From Stenotrophomonas maltophilia (GTDB lineage: Bacteria > Pseudomonadota > Gammaproteobacteria > Xanthomonadales > Xanthomonadaceae), in contig NZ_CP037858.1 in the NCBI RefSeq assembly GCF_006974125.1, positions 744,001-808,000 of the forward strand: 64,000 nt of DNA, read 5' to 3'. The notes beneath the pieces are model-generated. The model did not search any database and was not told where the DNA came from. It saw only the letters and a program-made list of their open reading frames with translations. Below, in pieces: positions 39,331 through 48,215 of this stretch (position 1 is its first letter; every line of letters begins with the position of its first letter). Position numbers and translations under genes: made by a program.

Positions 39331-40296
39331 TCAGCGTGCAGCCGTACGCGCCGCCACACCGGTCACCTTCGCCGGCATCCACATGCCCGGCGACCAGCCG
39401 CTGGCCGCCAGGATCGTCTTCGGATTGTCCTGCTGGATCAGCGCACGCACTGCGTCACGCTTGTCCTTGGCCTGCAGGTAGTAGGCCTTGGCGATGCGGT
39501 AGCCCACCCAGTACCCCAGGTCGTAGGGCTCCGGCGAGCCCGGCTTGTAGTTGTACAGCCAGGGCGACAGATCGGTACTGTCCAGATCCAGCGCGAACGC
39601 GCTTTCGATATGCACTTCCCTGCCACGGGTCCAGGCGGCGTGGCGCCCGTTGCCGACGTTGCCGGAAATCAGTTCGGTGATGAATTCGGCGATGCCTTCG
39701 CCCAACGACACGCGCAGCACTGTCGCGCGCGGGTCACCCGGCTCGAAGTCGGTCAGGCCGGTCTGCTGGATGTGCACGTATTCGTGTGCGATCACATGCA
39801 CGAAGCGATCCTGCACATTGGCATTCATGAAGTCGGCCGCGCACAACGCTTCCAGGCCGATGATCACCCCGCTCTTCGAGGTCAGCCCCACTGGGCGGCC
39901 GCGGCCCACCGCGATGGTCACCGGCGGGAACCGGGTCTGCGGGTAGATCGCCTGCAGGTTGGCGAACACCTGTACCAGCCGTTGCTTCACCGCCGGCAGC
40001 TCGGCCAGGCAGTTCCGGCCCTGCGCGTACAGCTCCGGCTGGCTGGCGATGGACTCGGCAATGCGCTCCGCGGTGACCCGGCGCGCCTTGGCCAGCTCCG
40101 CCAGGCCAGCCGAGCCTTCGGCCATGTAGCCACGCAACTGCGCAACACTGGGTTTGCCGCCGGCGCTGTCGTAAAGCGCATAGAAACGACTGACATCCTC
40201 GGTGAGGATCTGCGGCCCTGCCGGTACCGCTGCGGTGGCCACGCCTACCGCCCCGGCACAGGCCAGGGCCAACAGGCCGCGCAGGATCATGAACAT
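39331..40296 (-). CDS. Secreted zinc metallopeptidase-like protein (DUF2268 type)
   Basis: The protein has 321 residues from the ATG at 40296, which follows GGAG. A signal peptide (LRGLLALACAGAVGVATAAV) is clear. The zinc motif is HEYVH (VHVIAHEYVHIQQTG), and GEGIAEFITELI supplies the third ligand further on. This matches predicted DUF2268-type proteases. It is probably active in the periplasm or outside; substrates are unknown. It is 53 bp upstream of the FAD-pair on the same strand, so one transcript may cover all. Confidence 0.85.
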   Translation of the reverse strand: MFMILRGLLALACAGAVGVATAAVPAGPQILTEDVSRFYALYDSAGGKPSVAQLRGYMAEGSAGLAELAKARRVTAERIAESIASQPELYAQGRNCLAELPAVKQRLVQVFANLQAIYPQTRFPPVTIAVGRGRPVGLTSKSGVIIGLEALCAADFMNANVQDRFVHVIAHEYVHIQQTGLTDFEPGDPRATVLRVSLGEGIAEFITELISGNVGNGRHAAWTRGREVHIESAFALDLDSTDLSPWLYNYKPGSPEPYDLGYWVGYRIAKAYYLQAKDKRDAVRALIQQDNPKTILAASGWSPGMWMPAKVTGVAARTAAR

Positions 40297-40434
40297 CGCT
40301 CCGTCCTTGGTGGAGTGCATGCGAAGCGCGCAATCTATCACTCCGCCCGGCCCACTGCAGCAGGCGGATGCGGGCGCCCCGGCGCTGTGCCAGACTCGCT
40401 TCGGCACCTGCCATGGAAGATGGAGCACCGCACG

Positions 40435-41418
40435 ATGATGATCGTTCCCGCGTACTGGGCCGAAGCCCGCCTGCAGGCCCGTTTCCGCGGCCGGCCGGTG
40501 GTCGTGCGCCGCTTCGGCTGGTCAGACGAGGGCCCTGCCGAGGCCCAGGGTCACGCCGACCGGCGTGCCAACGAAGCACTCAATGCCATCCTTGCCGGGC
40601 AGGCGCTGCCGCGCCGCGAAGTACGCAGCAATTACGGCGTGGAGGGCGTGCCGATCCGCGAGCAGATCGTGCAGCGCGACGGCGATGTCATCATCACCCG
40701 CAACAGTTACGGGGCACTGTGCCTGAACTCCCCGGACGTGCTGTTCGCCGACATCGACCATGCGCAGCCGCCTGCAGGTTGCGTGATGCCTGCGATCATC
40801 GCTGCAGCGCTGCTGTTCGCTGGCGCCATCATCGGCACCCTGCTCTGGCACTGGCTGGTGGGACTGGTCCTGGGTGTGGCGGCCGTGGTGCTGGTGAACA
40901 CCGCGATGCTGATGCAGCGCAAGCGACGCCTGGCCGCGGCCGGCGGCGCCGAAGGCGTGGCCCTGCAGCGGGTCGCGGCCTTCAGCGAACAGCACCCGGA
41001 CTGGCATCTGCGCGCCTACCGCACGCCGGCCGGACTGCGCGTGCTGGCCATGCATGCCACCTTCTCACCCGAGGACGAGCAGCTGCAGGCGTTCTTCAAG
41101 GCACTGGGCACCGACGCCCTGTACGCGCGCATGTGCCGGTTGCAGCACTGCTTCCGTGCACGACTGACACCGAAACCGTGGCGCGTCGGCCTGAAATACC
41201 GCATCCGCCCACCGGTGGCGGCGTGGTCAGCCGAACAAGCCAACAACCCGGACCGCCTGGCCTGGATTGCCGAGTACGAAAAAAAGAGTGCTGGCTTTGC
41301 CGCCTGCGCTTATCTGCGCAGTTTCGGTGATACCACGCGCATCCATGCCAAGGCCGAGCACGTGCGCGAACTGCACGACCGGTTGGCACACGTGCAGGGG
41401 CGCCTGCCGCTGGCGTGA
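40435..41418 (+). CDS. Membrane protein with two central helices, unknown
   Basis: The protein has 327 residues from the ATG at 40435; an in-frame ATG at 40420 is possible. The N-terminal 115 residues are cytoplasmic (FGWSDEGPAEAQGHADRRANEALNAIL). A helical hairpin follows (VMPAIIAAALLFAGAIIGTLLWHWLVGLVLGVAAVVLV, about 120-158). The C-terminal part (about 175-325) has CRLQHCFRARLTPKPWRVG and charged helices. It resembles proteins conserved in Xanthomonadaceae and uncharacterised. The long frame reaching back to 38944 is a shadow of other genes. Confidence 0.82.
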   Translation: MMIVPAYWAEARLQARFRGRPVVVRRFGWSDEGPAEAQGHADRRANEALNAILAGQALPRREVRSNYGVEGVPIREQIVQRDGDVIITRNSYGALCLNSPDVLFADIDHAQPPAGCVMPAIIAAALLFAGAIIGTLLWHWLVGLVLGVAAVVLVNTAMLMQRKRRLAAAGGAEGVALQRVAAFSEQHPDWHLRAYRTPAGLRVLAMHATFSPEDEQLQAFFKALGTDALYARMCRLQHCFRARLTPKPWRVGLKYRIRPPVAAWSAEQANNPDRLAWIAEYEKKSAGFAACAYLRSFGDTTRIHAKAEHVRELHDRLAHVQGRLPLA

Positions 41419-41431
41419 GGATGGCAGGCCT

Positions 41432-41752
41432 TCAGTCAGCGCCCTGCACGAAGGGCTGGCCTGCCAGGGTAGTGCCCAGCCGCACGGCAACCTGCTGTTC
41501 GCCCTTCTCGAAGGTCGTCGCGCACTGCTTCCCGCCCTTCTGGCACCCCACTTCCGGAAAGCCCTCCAGTGATTCCGGCGCGCCCTCCACCGGCTTCACC
41601 TGCCAACCGGCCGCGTCCAGCAGGCGCTTGGCCTTGGCGTAGGGCATGCCGGCGATGATCCCCAGCTGCGCCAGTTCGGCGGGCAGCGGCTGAGCACCCG
41701 CAGTTGAGACCAGGAACAACGACAACGTTGCAGCAAGAAGGATGGCTTTCAT
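41432..41752 (-). CDS. Small secreted protein, unknown
   Basis: The protein has 106 residues. A signal peptide (AILLAATLSLFLVSTAGAQ) leads to a small domain with IAGMPYAKAKRLLDAAGWQVKPV, then a Cys pair (GCQKGGKQCATTF). The PASTA-like MPYAKAKRLLDAAGW helix is of the type seen in small periplasmic proteins. Two Cys probably form a disulfide. No defined function. Confidence 0.75.
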   Translation of the reverse strand: MKAILLAATLSLFLVSTAGAQPLPAELAQLGIIAGMPYAKAKRLLDAAGWQVKPVEGAPESLEGFPEVGCQKGGKQCATTFEKGEQQVAVRLGTTLAGQPFVQGAD

Positions 41753-41887
41753 TGCACCGACCCGGGACGGACTTACAGGTTCAGCCTAGACCATTTGCAT
41801 GGCACGCGAATGTGCCGGTAACACGTCGTTACCGAGTCTCCACAGTTGATTGCAGAGCACTTGCAGCTGTTTACAGGCGAACGGGCA

Positions 41888-41948
41888 GCCGAGCCTAGGC
41901 TCGGCGCTGCAGCAGGATGCAGGAAGGCCACCCGGAGGTGGCCTTCCT
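41888..41948. repeat. Perfect palindrome and terminator-like hairpin after S9 peptidase
   Basis: GCCGAGCCTAGGCTCGGC (41888-41905) is an 18-bp perfect palindrome. A 12-bp stem (AGGAAGGCCACC/GGTGGCCTTCCT, 41921-41948) lies 7 bases from the S9 gene's stop. The stem probably ends the S9 message; it lacks a long T run. Confidence 0.75.
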
Positions 41949-41954
41949 GTTCCC

Positions 41955-44417
41955 TTACCTGGCGTTCTTCACATAGGTGTCGAACCAGTTCAGCATTTCC
42001 GATACCAGCTGCTCGTTCGACTCCAGCGCGGTGTACCAGTGCGGCTCGTTCGGCAGCATCACCAGGCGGGTGGTGCCGCCGTTGCCACGGATCGCCTGGT
42101 ACAGCTTGCGCGACTGGAACGGCTCGGTGCCCGGATTGGCGTCGTCCTCACCGTGAACCAGCAGCAGCGGCAGCTTGATCTTGTCGGCGTAGAAGAACGG
42201 CGAGGCCTTCAGGTACACGTCCTGCGCCTGCCACACCGAGCGGCGTTCGTTCTGGAAGCCGAACGGGGTGAAGGTCTTGTTGTACGAACCACTGGTCGCC
42301 ACGCCGGCCTTGAACAGCGTGGTGTGCGCGATCAGGTTGGCGGTCATCAGGCCGCCGTGGCTGTGGCCTGTCACGCCGATGCGGTTGCGGTCGACCACGC
42401 CCATGTCCACGGCCTTGTCCACCGCCGCCTTGGCGTCGGCTTCCAGCTGCTCCAGGTAGGTGTCGTACGCGTTCTTCGGGTCACCCACGATCGGGAACGA
42501 GGCGTTGTCGATGATCGCGTAGCCGGCCAGCAGCATCAGGCGGTACGGCTGCAGGCGGGTGAAGGTCTGCTGCGAACCGGACACTTGGCCGGCCTGAGCG
42601 GCGTTGGCGAAGTCGGCCGGGTACGCATACAGGATCGCCGGCACGCGCTGGCCTTCCTTGTAGCCCGGCGGCGTGTACAGAGTGAACGACAGGTCCACGC
42701 CGTCGGCGCGCTTGTAGGTCACCAGCTGCTTCTTGATCTGGCGCACTTCCGGGGTCGGGTCGACCAGCTTGGTCAGCGCGGTCGCGGTGGAGGCGAACTG
42801 TGCCTCGCCGGTCTTCGCATCGGCCACTGCCTCACCCTGCTGGCGGATGAAGGCATTCGGCGGATCGATGACCGACTGGTGCCAGGTCAGGTAGCGCCCC
42901 GGCGTGCTGCTGAAACCGAGGAACTGTTCGTAGGCGTCGGCACTGCTGCGGAACAGGCGCTCGCTCTTCAGCGTGCCCAGGTCCAGGCGGTCCAGGAACG
43001 GACGGTCGCCCTGCGGCGACGCGCCACGGCCGCTGAGGAACACATGGTTGCCCTCACGGCGCACGACCTGCGCGCCATTCGGAAGGCGGGTGAAGACCAG
43101 GTTGCCGGGGTTGCCGTACAGCTCATCGCTGGACATGTCCCAGAGCAGGCGGCCTTCCTTCTTCGGCTGGTCCACATCGACGATGCGGGTCTGCATCCAG
43201 TGGCGGTTCTCGTCGTTCTCGTACTGGAACGCCACGGCCGGATCGGCGGTCCACGCAAAACCTTCAAAGCGCTGCATGGTGCGGGTGATTTCGGTCGGCT
43301 TGCCGTTGAACGGTGCCTTCAGCATCAGCACGCGGTCGCGATGCGGCACGCTCACCTTCCAGTCACCCTTGTCCAGCGCTTCGGCATAGACCAGGGTCGC
43401 CGGATCGGTGGCACGCCAGTCGAAACCGCGCGGGCCTTCCGGTACGCCGTGCACCGGCACGCGGTCCGCCAGCGGCAGGCTGGCAATCGACGTGCTGCGG
43501 CCATTGCTCACGTCCAACACCGCCACGTCGTTGGCGAAGCGCTGGTAGGTCACCGCATGCGAGTACGGCGCCTTGATCGATTCGGTCAGCACGTGCACGC
43601 CATCGGGCGCGGCGCTGACTTCGTTGAACAGCGCCGGCTGCCCGACCGGACGCACGCTGTTGGCGGCGGTATCGACCACGGCCAGCTGCGAAGCGCCGTA
43701 ATAGGCGAACAGCTTCTCGTCATGCACGCTGGTCAGGGTGTCGCGGGCTTCGTAGGTGCTGCTCTCGCCACTGCTGCCCAGCGACTCCTGCGCATCCGGA
43801 CCGGTCGGCACGCCACCGTTGGACGGCGCCGGGCCCTGATTGGCCGGCACCAGCTTCACCAGCAGGTTCTGGCTGCCGCCCAGCCACTGCACGGTGTAAC
43901 CGAAGATCGGGTTCAGCTGCACGTTCGGCACCTGCTTCACCTGGCCGGTGGCGGCATCGCCCACCCACAGCTGCACGCTGGTATCGACTGCGTTCTGGAA
44001 GGCGAAGTGGCTGCCATCGGCCGACCACAGCGCGCCGGTGGCGCAGCCCTGCGGCAGGTTGACCTTGGTCTCCTTGCCGCTGCCGATGTCGACCAGGGTG
44101 AAGTCGGCCACGCAGGCCGGAATACCGTAGCCCCCGGGGGTGTCATGGCGGCTGCGGTTCTTCGGCTCCAGGCGCACGCCGGCCAGCTTCAGGTACGGCT
44201 GGGCAACGCGGCTGATCGACGGATAGGTCTGCGCAGTGGTCAGCAGCAGGCGCTGGCCGCCCGGGGCCACGTTCGGCGCCGGCGGTGGCGGTGCCTTCAG
44301 CACCTTGAGCAGGTGTTCCGGCGGCTTCGCGTAATCGGCAAGGGCCGGGCCAGCGGCCAACAGGCCGACGGTGGCAACGGCAATGGCCGCCGCCAGAGAG
44401 GTTCGACGGATGAGCAT
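41955..44417 (-). CDS. Secreted S9 (prolyl oligopeptidase-type) peptidase
   Basis: The protein has 820 residues with a signal peptide (LAAAIAVATVGLLAAGPALADY). A beta-propeller (about 50-560) covers a C-terminal alpha/beta hydrolase domain. The triad is Ser in GVTGHSHGGLMTANL, Asp in LVHGEDDANPG and His in LPNEPHWY. It resembles S9-family glutamyl endopeptidases and other exported dipeptidyl-type peptidases. It likely digests peptides in the periplasm or outside. It stands alone between repeats. Confidence 0.95.
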   Translation of the reverse strand: MLIRRTSLAAAIAVATVGLLAAGPALADYAKPPEHLLKVLKAPPPPAPNVAPGGQRLLLTTAQTYPSISRVAQPYLKLAGVRLEPKNRSRHDTPGGYGIPACVADFTLVDIGSGKETKVNLPQGCATGALWSADGSHFAFQNAVDTSVQLWVGDAATGQVKQVPNVQLNPIFGYTVQWLGGSQNLLVKLVPANQGPAPSNGGVPTGPDAQESLGSSGESSTYEARDTLTSVHDEKLFAYYGASQLAVVDTAANSVRPVGQPALFNEVSAAPDGVHVLTESIKAPYSHAVTYQRFANDVAVLDVSNGRSTSIASLPLADRVPVHGVPEGPRGFDWRATDPATLVYAEALDKGDWKVSVPHRDRVLMLKAPFNGKPTEITRTMQRFEGFAWTADPAVAFQYENDENRHWMQTRIVDVDQPKKEGRLLWDMSSDELYGNPGNLVFTRLPNGAQVVRREGNHVFLSGRGASPQGDRPFLDRLDLGTLKSERLFRSSADAYEQFLGFSSTPGRYLTWHQSVIDPPNAFIRQQGEAVADAKTGEAQFASTATALTKLVDPTPEVRQIKKQLVTYKRADGVDLSFTLYTPPGYKEGQRVPAILYAYPADFANAAQAGQVSGSQQTFTRLQPYRLMLLAGYAIIDNASFPIVGDPKNAYDTYLEQLEADAKAAVDKAVDMGVVDRNRIGVTGHSHGGLMTANLIAHTTLFKAGVATSGSYNKTFTPFGFQNERRSVWQAQDVYLKASPFFYADKIKLPLLLVHGEDDANPGTEPFQSRKLYQAIRGNGGTTRLVMLPNEPHWYTALESNEQLVSEMLNWFDTYVKNAR

Positions 44418-44541
44418 CCTTATCCCCTGGGGTGTGATTGGGCGCCCGAGGACGGGCAAGGGCCCGAATCTAGCACCGCAGGGGTTGTCGTGAATGGGCC
44501 GGAAGGGCTAGTGGCCGGATGGAGCAAAGTGCAGCTCCGGG

Positions 44542-44588
44542 AGGTGCCGGGAAATTGCCGGCACCTGCCAGGCATGGCCTGGCACTAC
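44542..44588. repeat. SMAG pair whose GTAG gives the next gene's stop codon
   Basis: A hairpin AGGTGCCGG/CCGGCACCT (44542-44566) abuts a second, TGCCAGGC/GCCTGGCA (44566-44584), with the GTAG head at 44585-44588 on the minus strand. The TAG inside this GTAG is the stop codon of the 44585-44914 gene. Confidence 0.9.
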
Positions 44589-44914
44589 TGCTGGGCGTGC
44601 AGGTCCCAGGTGGCCAGATAATCCGGGTCAATCACGATCATGCCGCTGTTGCGCATGCGGTACTCGCCGGGCTCGGCCGGCTGGTACTGGTCCAGCATCG
44701 GCGGCAGGTAGCGCTCATGGCCATCGTTCTCATCAGCCAGGACCACGCCTTCGTCGGCGCTGATGCGCAGCACGGTGCCGGCATATTGTTCAAGGCCCTG
44801 CACCTGACCGTCCCCCCCATAGCGGGTAACCCCGACCAGCACCAGCTTGCCGATCATTTCCTCGACCTTGGCATCATCCAGCGGTGGCAGCATGGGATTG
44901 AATTCGTCGCTCAT
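44585..44914 (-). CDS. Conserved small acidic protein, unknown
   Basis: The protein has 109 residues from the ATG at 44914, after GGAGGTGC. The sequence (LPPLDDAKVEEMIGKLVLVGVTRYGGDGQVQGLEQYAGTVLRISADEGVVL) looks like a small beta-rich barrel, followed by AEPGEYRMRNSGMIVIDPDYLATWDL. No signal peptide. It may be a cytoplasmic sensor or accessory protein; no family assigned. Its stop codon is supplied by an inserted SMAG repeat. Confidence 0.75.
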   Translation of the reverse strand: MSDEFNPMLPPLDDAKVEEMIGKLVLVGVTRYGGDGQVQGLEQYAGTVLRISADEGVVLADENDGHERYLPPMLDQYQPAEPGEYRMRNSGMIVIDPDYLATWDLHAQQ

Positions 44915-45309
44915 CGGTGCACCTCCAAAGCCTGCAGGAACATCATGGACAAGGCACATTGAAAGCGGGCGTCCAGCGGAATCGCGGAGCCGGCAGACAA
45001 CTGCCGAGGTCCGGATACACGATGGACACGTCTGGACAAGTGGCGCGTACGGCGGCCTCCTTGCCGGTGGAAGGCCCTATCGGGCCAGGGTCAACACCAC
45101 CCGTGCTGCATGCAGGGTGAAGCGTGACGGCTACGCTGTAGCTGCATGACGGCCTCCTGTTGAAGGTCACACGCGTGTGGAACGCTCCTTGGAAACCGAT
45201 GCTGCCACCGCTGAAGGAAGGACGAAGTGAAGACCACGCTTCAAGCGCGCTTAACCTCTGCTTCATCCGGATGGCCCTAGGGTCAGCCTTCAATCTGCAA
45301 GGAACGCAC
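44915..45309. other. Intergenic before the immunity lipoprotein gene
   Basis: This 395-bp gap lies between divergent genes. No gene is recognised. It must carry the promoter of the T4SS immunity/effector pair. A CTTAACC...CCTAGG stretch near 45255-45290 could be one, at low confidence. Confidence 0.45.
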
Positions 45310-45927
45310 ATGCCCCGGTACGCATTCATACGACCGTGGACGCTCGCATTTTCAGCGGCCGCGCTCAGCGCCTGCGCACATGCCGCCGACCGCATGCCGA
45401 CTTCTCAAGGAACCGACGCCATGACCCCTGCCGTATCCGAGACCACTTCGCCCTCCCCGCTCAATGCCGAGCAACTGTTGTCGCGCCTGCTGGACCTGAT
45501 CAAGGCAACGACCTCCACCCGCGAGCTCACCGTCGAACGCCTGTCCGCGGCAATGCAGGCGCCAGCGCAGACCTTCGGCCCCGGCCACTTCGGCTATGGC
45601 GGCACGCTGACGCCGGAGTGGGGCTATGGCCTGGAAGTGCGGCAGGCCGGCACCGCCGACGCGCGGCTCGACCTGAACTTCATGGACACCAGCAGCGATC
45701 GCAAGGCCTCGGCTGCGGCGATCTGCCAGGTCGACTTCAACCACTTCGCCTCGGCACTGGATGCCGCCGGCTTCAAGCGCGAGACGGTGCGCGGCGAACA
45801 CGGACGGGTGATCTACGACCGCTTCGATCGACCGCAGCTGAGCATCAAGGTCGACACGATGCCCGAGAACCCCCACGCCCTCGGCGACGCCACGCATGCC
45901 TGCGTGCGTCTTGTCACCGTGCAGTAA
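45310..45927 (+). CDS. Lipoprotein, candidate immunity protein (X-Tfi type)
   Basis: The protein has 205 residues from the ATG at 45310, after AAGGAACG. A lipobox (FSAAALSAC) predicts a lipid-anchored periplasmic product. The mature part has a Ser/Thr/Pro linker and a globular domain (LNAEQLLSRLLDLIKAT, FGPGHFGYGGTLTPEWGYGLEVRQ, HACVRLVTVQ) not recognised otherwise. It lies 13 bp before a T4SS effector-like gene on the same strand. In Xanthomonadales, killing effectors are commonly encoded next to periplasmic lipoprotein inhibitors (X-Tfi), so immunity is the natural reading. No cognate test is possible from sequence. Confidence 0.75.
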   Translation: MPRYAFIRPWTLAFSAAALSACAHAADRMPTSQGTDAMTPAVSETTSPSPLNAEQLLSRLLDLIKATTSTRELTVERLSAAMQAPAQTFGPGHFGYGGTLTPEWGYGLEVRQAGTADARLDLNFMDTSSDRKASAAAICQVDFNHFASALDAAGFKRETVRGEHGRVIYDRFDRPQLSIKVDTMPENPHALGDATHACVRLVTVQ

Positions 45928-45940
45928 GGGGAGCCATCAA

Positions 45941-47368
45941 ATGACGATCCTCTCCGCAGAAACGGAACGCCTGCTGGGCGAGTTCGCCGGCAGGACCGAC
46001 GTCACCAGCGACCAGGTCGACAACCTGCGCAGCGTCATCGCGGGCTCGCCGGTGCTGGCAAAGCAGGTGGACGCCGCCATCGCGGCAGGCCATCTGGAAC
46101 GCTTCGAACTGTTGCCCGCCACAAGCAATGCGGGTGGCACCTACGAGACCAGCACGAAATCCATCAACCTGCCCGCCAGCAGCTTGTCGACCCCGGCGGC
46201 ACCGGACAGGTTCGACGCCGCCGAGGTTGCCTTTGTGCTCGGTCACGAGATCCAGCACGGCTTCAACGATGCTGATGTCGAGCGAGCCTACGTGCAGTTC
46301 GATGCCGACGTGGAGCAGATCGCAGGCCGTACCACCAGCCATGATTACACCGAGGCCATCGGCACGCTGCTCGCGGCCAACCGCCGCGATGAGGCCTCTT
46401 CGAACATCGCGGGCTGGAATGCGCTGGTCAGCCAGGTACGTGCCAACAATCCGGACGCTACCCTGCGCGACCTGTATGAAGCCAGCACCCGCTCGACAGA
46501 CGTCATCCAGTCGCGACCCGGCCCGCCGATCACCTATGCCCCGCACCCGGAGCTGACCCTCAATGCGGACCTGACCATCTCCCCCACCGCAGCCAACATC
46601 GAGGGAATGGCCAGGCACTATTACGATCAGGGCGTCAGCACCGGCCTGGGCCATCATGGGAATTCGGACTACCAGAATTTCTACGGCGCCCAGGCGATCG
46701 AACTGGCCAGCGGATACGAGGCCGCGAATCCAGCGCCCGACGGCGTCAGCCGGATGGAAGTGAACATGAAGAAGCTGGGCCTGGACGAGCGCCTGCTGGA
46801 GCAGAACGGGCTCAACCTCGGCGAGGGCTCGCCCCCGCGCCAGCCCTACTTCGACACCAGCACCTCGCCGTCGACGCTGCATTACTTCGACCACACCGAA
46901 GGCACGCATGCACATGTCCCCATCACCGCACAGCCGGCCTCCGCAGGTGATGCAATGGCGTTGCCGATTGCGGAAGGCCGTGACCGTACCCTGCACGAGC
47001 AGATCCGCGACAAGGTAGCGGCGCTGGATGCTGCCAACGGACGCAGTTTCGATGCGTCCAGCGAGCGCCTGAGCGCCAGCCTGCTGGTGCTGGCCCGCGA
47101 AAACGGGCTGGACCGGGTCGACCATGTGGTGCTCAGCCGCCAGACCGATGGTGCGGGCGCGGCGCAGAGCATCTTCGTGGTGAAGGGGCCGCTGGATGAT
47201 CCGGCCTCGCTGCGCGCGTCATCGCCCACCGCCGAGGCTGTGCAACGCCCCGTACAGGACAGCCTGGATACGCTTGCCGTGGTCAACCAGCGGCAGGCCG
47301 ATCAGGCCTTGCAGGAGCAGATCCGCACGCAGGTGCAGGAACAGCAGCGCGGTGCGCTGGCTCACTGA
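45941..47368 (+). CDS. T4SS bacterial-killing effector with HExxH domain and XVIPCD
   Basis: The protein has 475 residues from the ATG at 45941, after AGGGGAGCC. No signal peptide. The N-terminal part has a zincin motif, HEIQH at residues 102-106 (VAFVLGHEIQHGFND), with acidic candidates for the third ligand just after. The C-terminal 129 residues (347-475) match the XVIPCD, the signal recognised by VirD4 in Xanthomonas/Stenotrophomonas T4SS: ENGLDRVDHVVLS, IFVVKGPLDDPASLRA and a Gln-rich tail. It is therefore a probable effector delivered into rival bacteria. The metallopeptidase-like target is unknown. The lipoprotein gene upstream is the likely immunity partner. Confidence 0.88.
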   Translation: MTILSAETERLLGEFAGRTDVTSDQVDNLRSVIAGSPVLAKQVDAAIAAGHLERFELLPATSNAGGTYETSTKSINLPASSLSTPAAPDRFDAAEVAFVLGHEIQHGFNDADVERAYVQFDADVEQIAGRTTSHDYTEAIGTLLAANRRDEASSNIAGWNALVSQVRANNPDATLRDLYEASTRSTDVIQSRPGPPITYAPHPELTLNADLTISPTAANIEGMARHYYDQGVSTGLGHHGNSDYQNFYGAQAIELASGYEAANPAPDGVSRMEVNMKKLGLDERLLEQNGLNLGEGSPPRQPYFDTSTSPSTLHYFDHTEGTHAHVPITAQPASAGDAMALPIAEGRDRTLHEQIRDKVAALDAANGRSFDASSERLSASLLVLARENGLDRVDHVVLSRQTDGAGAAQSIFVVKGPLDDPASLRASSPTAEAVQRPVQDSLDTLAVVNQRQADQALQEQIRTQVQEQQRGALAH

Positions 47369-47438
47369 CGGTGAACGACATGGAGCCGCCGGGGCGCTCC
47401 CGGCGCTCCCTTGGCGGCACCCACGCTAGAATGCGCGC

Positions 47439-48215
47439 ATGCGCACCGTACATGCCCTCCGCTACATAACCCCCTTGCGGGAAGGTGGCTCCCTGCCGGC
47501 CGTGGTCGAGACCGACGACGACGGCATGGTCGTGCTGAAGTTCCGCGGCGCCGGCCAGGGCCCGAAGGCCTTGATCGCCGAGCTGATCGCCGGCGAAATG
47601 GCGCGCACCCTGGGCCTGCCGATTCCGGAGATCCTGTTCGTGGAACTGGACCGCGAGTTCGCCCGCACCGAACCGGACCCGGAAATCCAGGAGCTGATCC
47701 GCGCCAGCGAGGGCCTGAACCTGGGCCTGGACTACCTGCCCGGCGCGATCAACTACGACCCGGCAGCGATGCCGGTGGATGCGGACCTGGCCTCGCGCAT
47801 CGTCTGGTTCGATGCATTCACCAGCAATGTCGATCGCACCACGCGCAACCCCAACCTGATGGTGTGGCACCGCAAGCTGTACCTGATCGACCACGGCGCG
47901 GCGATGTATTTCCACCACGACTGGGCCAACGCTGGCGATGCCTGCGAAAAGCCGTTCGTGCTGATCCGCGACCATGTGCTGCTGTCGTTCGCCAGCCGTA
48001 TCGCCGAGGTGGATGCCGAGCTGGCCGCGCGCCTGACCGATGCCGAGATCGAGCGCATCGTCGGCCTGGTGCCGGACAGCTGGCTGGTCAACGAGCCGGC
48101 ATTCGACAGTCCGCAGGCCTATCGCCAAGGCTATATCGACTATCTCAAGCATCGCCTGAAAGTGCGTGCGGTGTTCGTGCAGGAGGCCATCCGTGCCCAC
48201 GCTGCACACGTATGA
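47439..48215 (+). CDS. HipA-like kinase family protein
   Basis: The protein has 258 residues. The fold is the small HipA-like kinase type: a substrate-binding N-terminus (GMVVLKFRGAGQGPKALIAELIAGEMARTLGLPIPEIL), a catalytic region (ASRIVWFDAFTSNVDRTTRNPNL) with Asp and Asn, and LIDHGAAMYFHHDW with the metal Asp. Classic HipA phosphorylates GltX, but the short forms have no proven substrate. The DUF3037 gene starts inside its 3' end. The pair is conserved as a unit in many bacteria. Confidence 0.88.
   Translation: MRTVHALRYITPLREGGSLPAVVETDDDGMVVLKFRGAGQGPKALIAELIAGEMARTLGLPIPEILFVELDREFARTEPDPEIQELIRASEGLNLGLDYLPGAINYDPAAMPVDADLASRIVWFDAFTSNVDRTTRNPNLMVWHRKLYLIDHGAAMYFHHDWANAGDACEKPFVLIRDHVLLSFASRIAEVDAELAARLTDAEIERIVGLVPDSWLVNEPAFDSPQAYRQGYIDYLKHRLKVRAVFVQEAIRAHAAHV

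Noticed and set aside
38944..41418. An 824-residue open frame on the plus strand
   Set aside because: Only the last 327 residues (from 40435) look like a protein. The upstream part lies opposite the well-supported metallopeptidase and FAD-partner genes and is a high-GC shadow frame.
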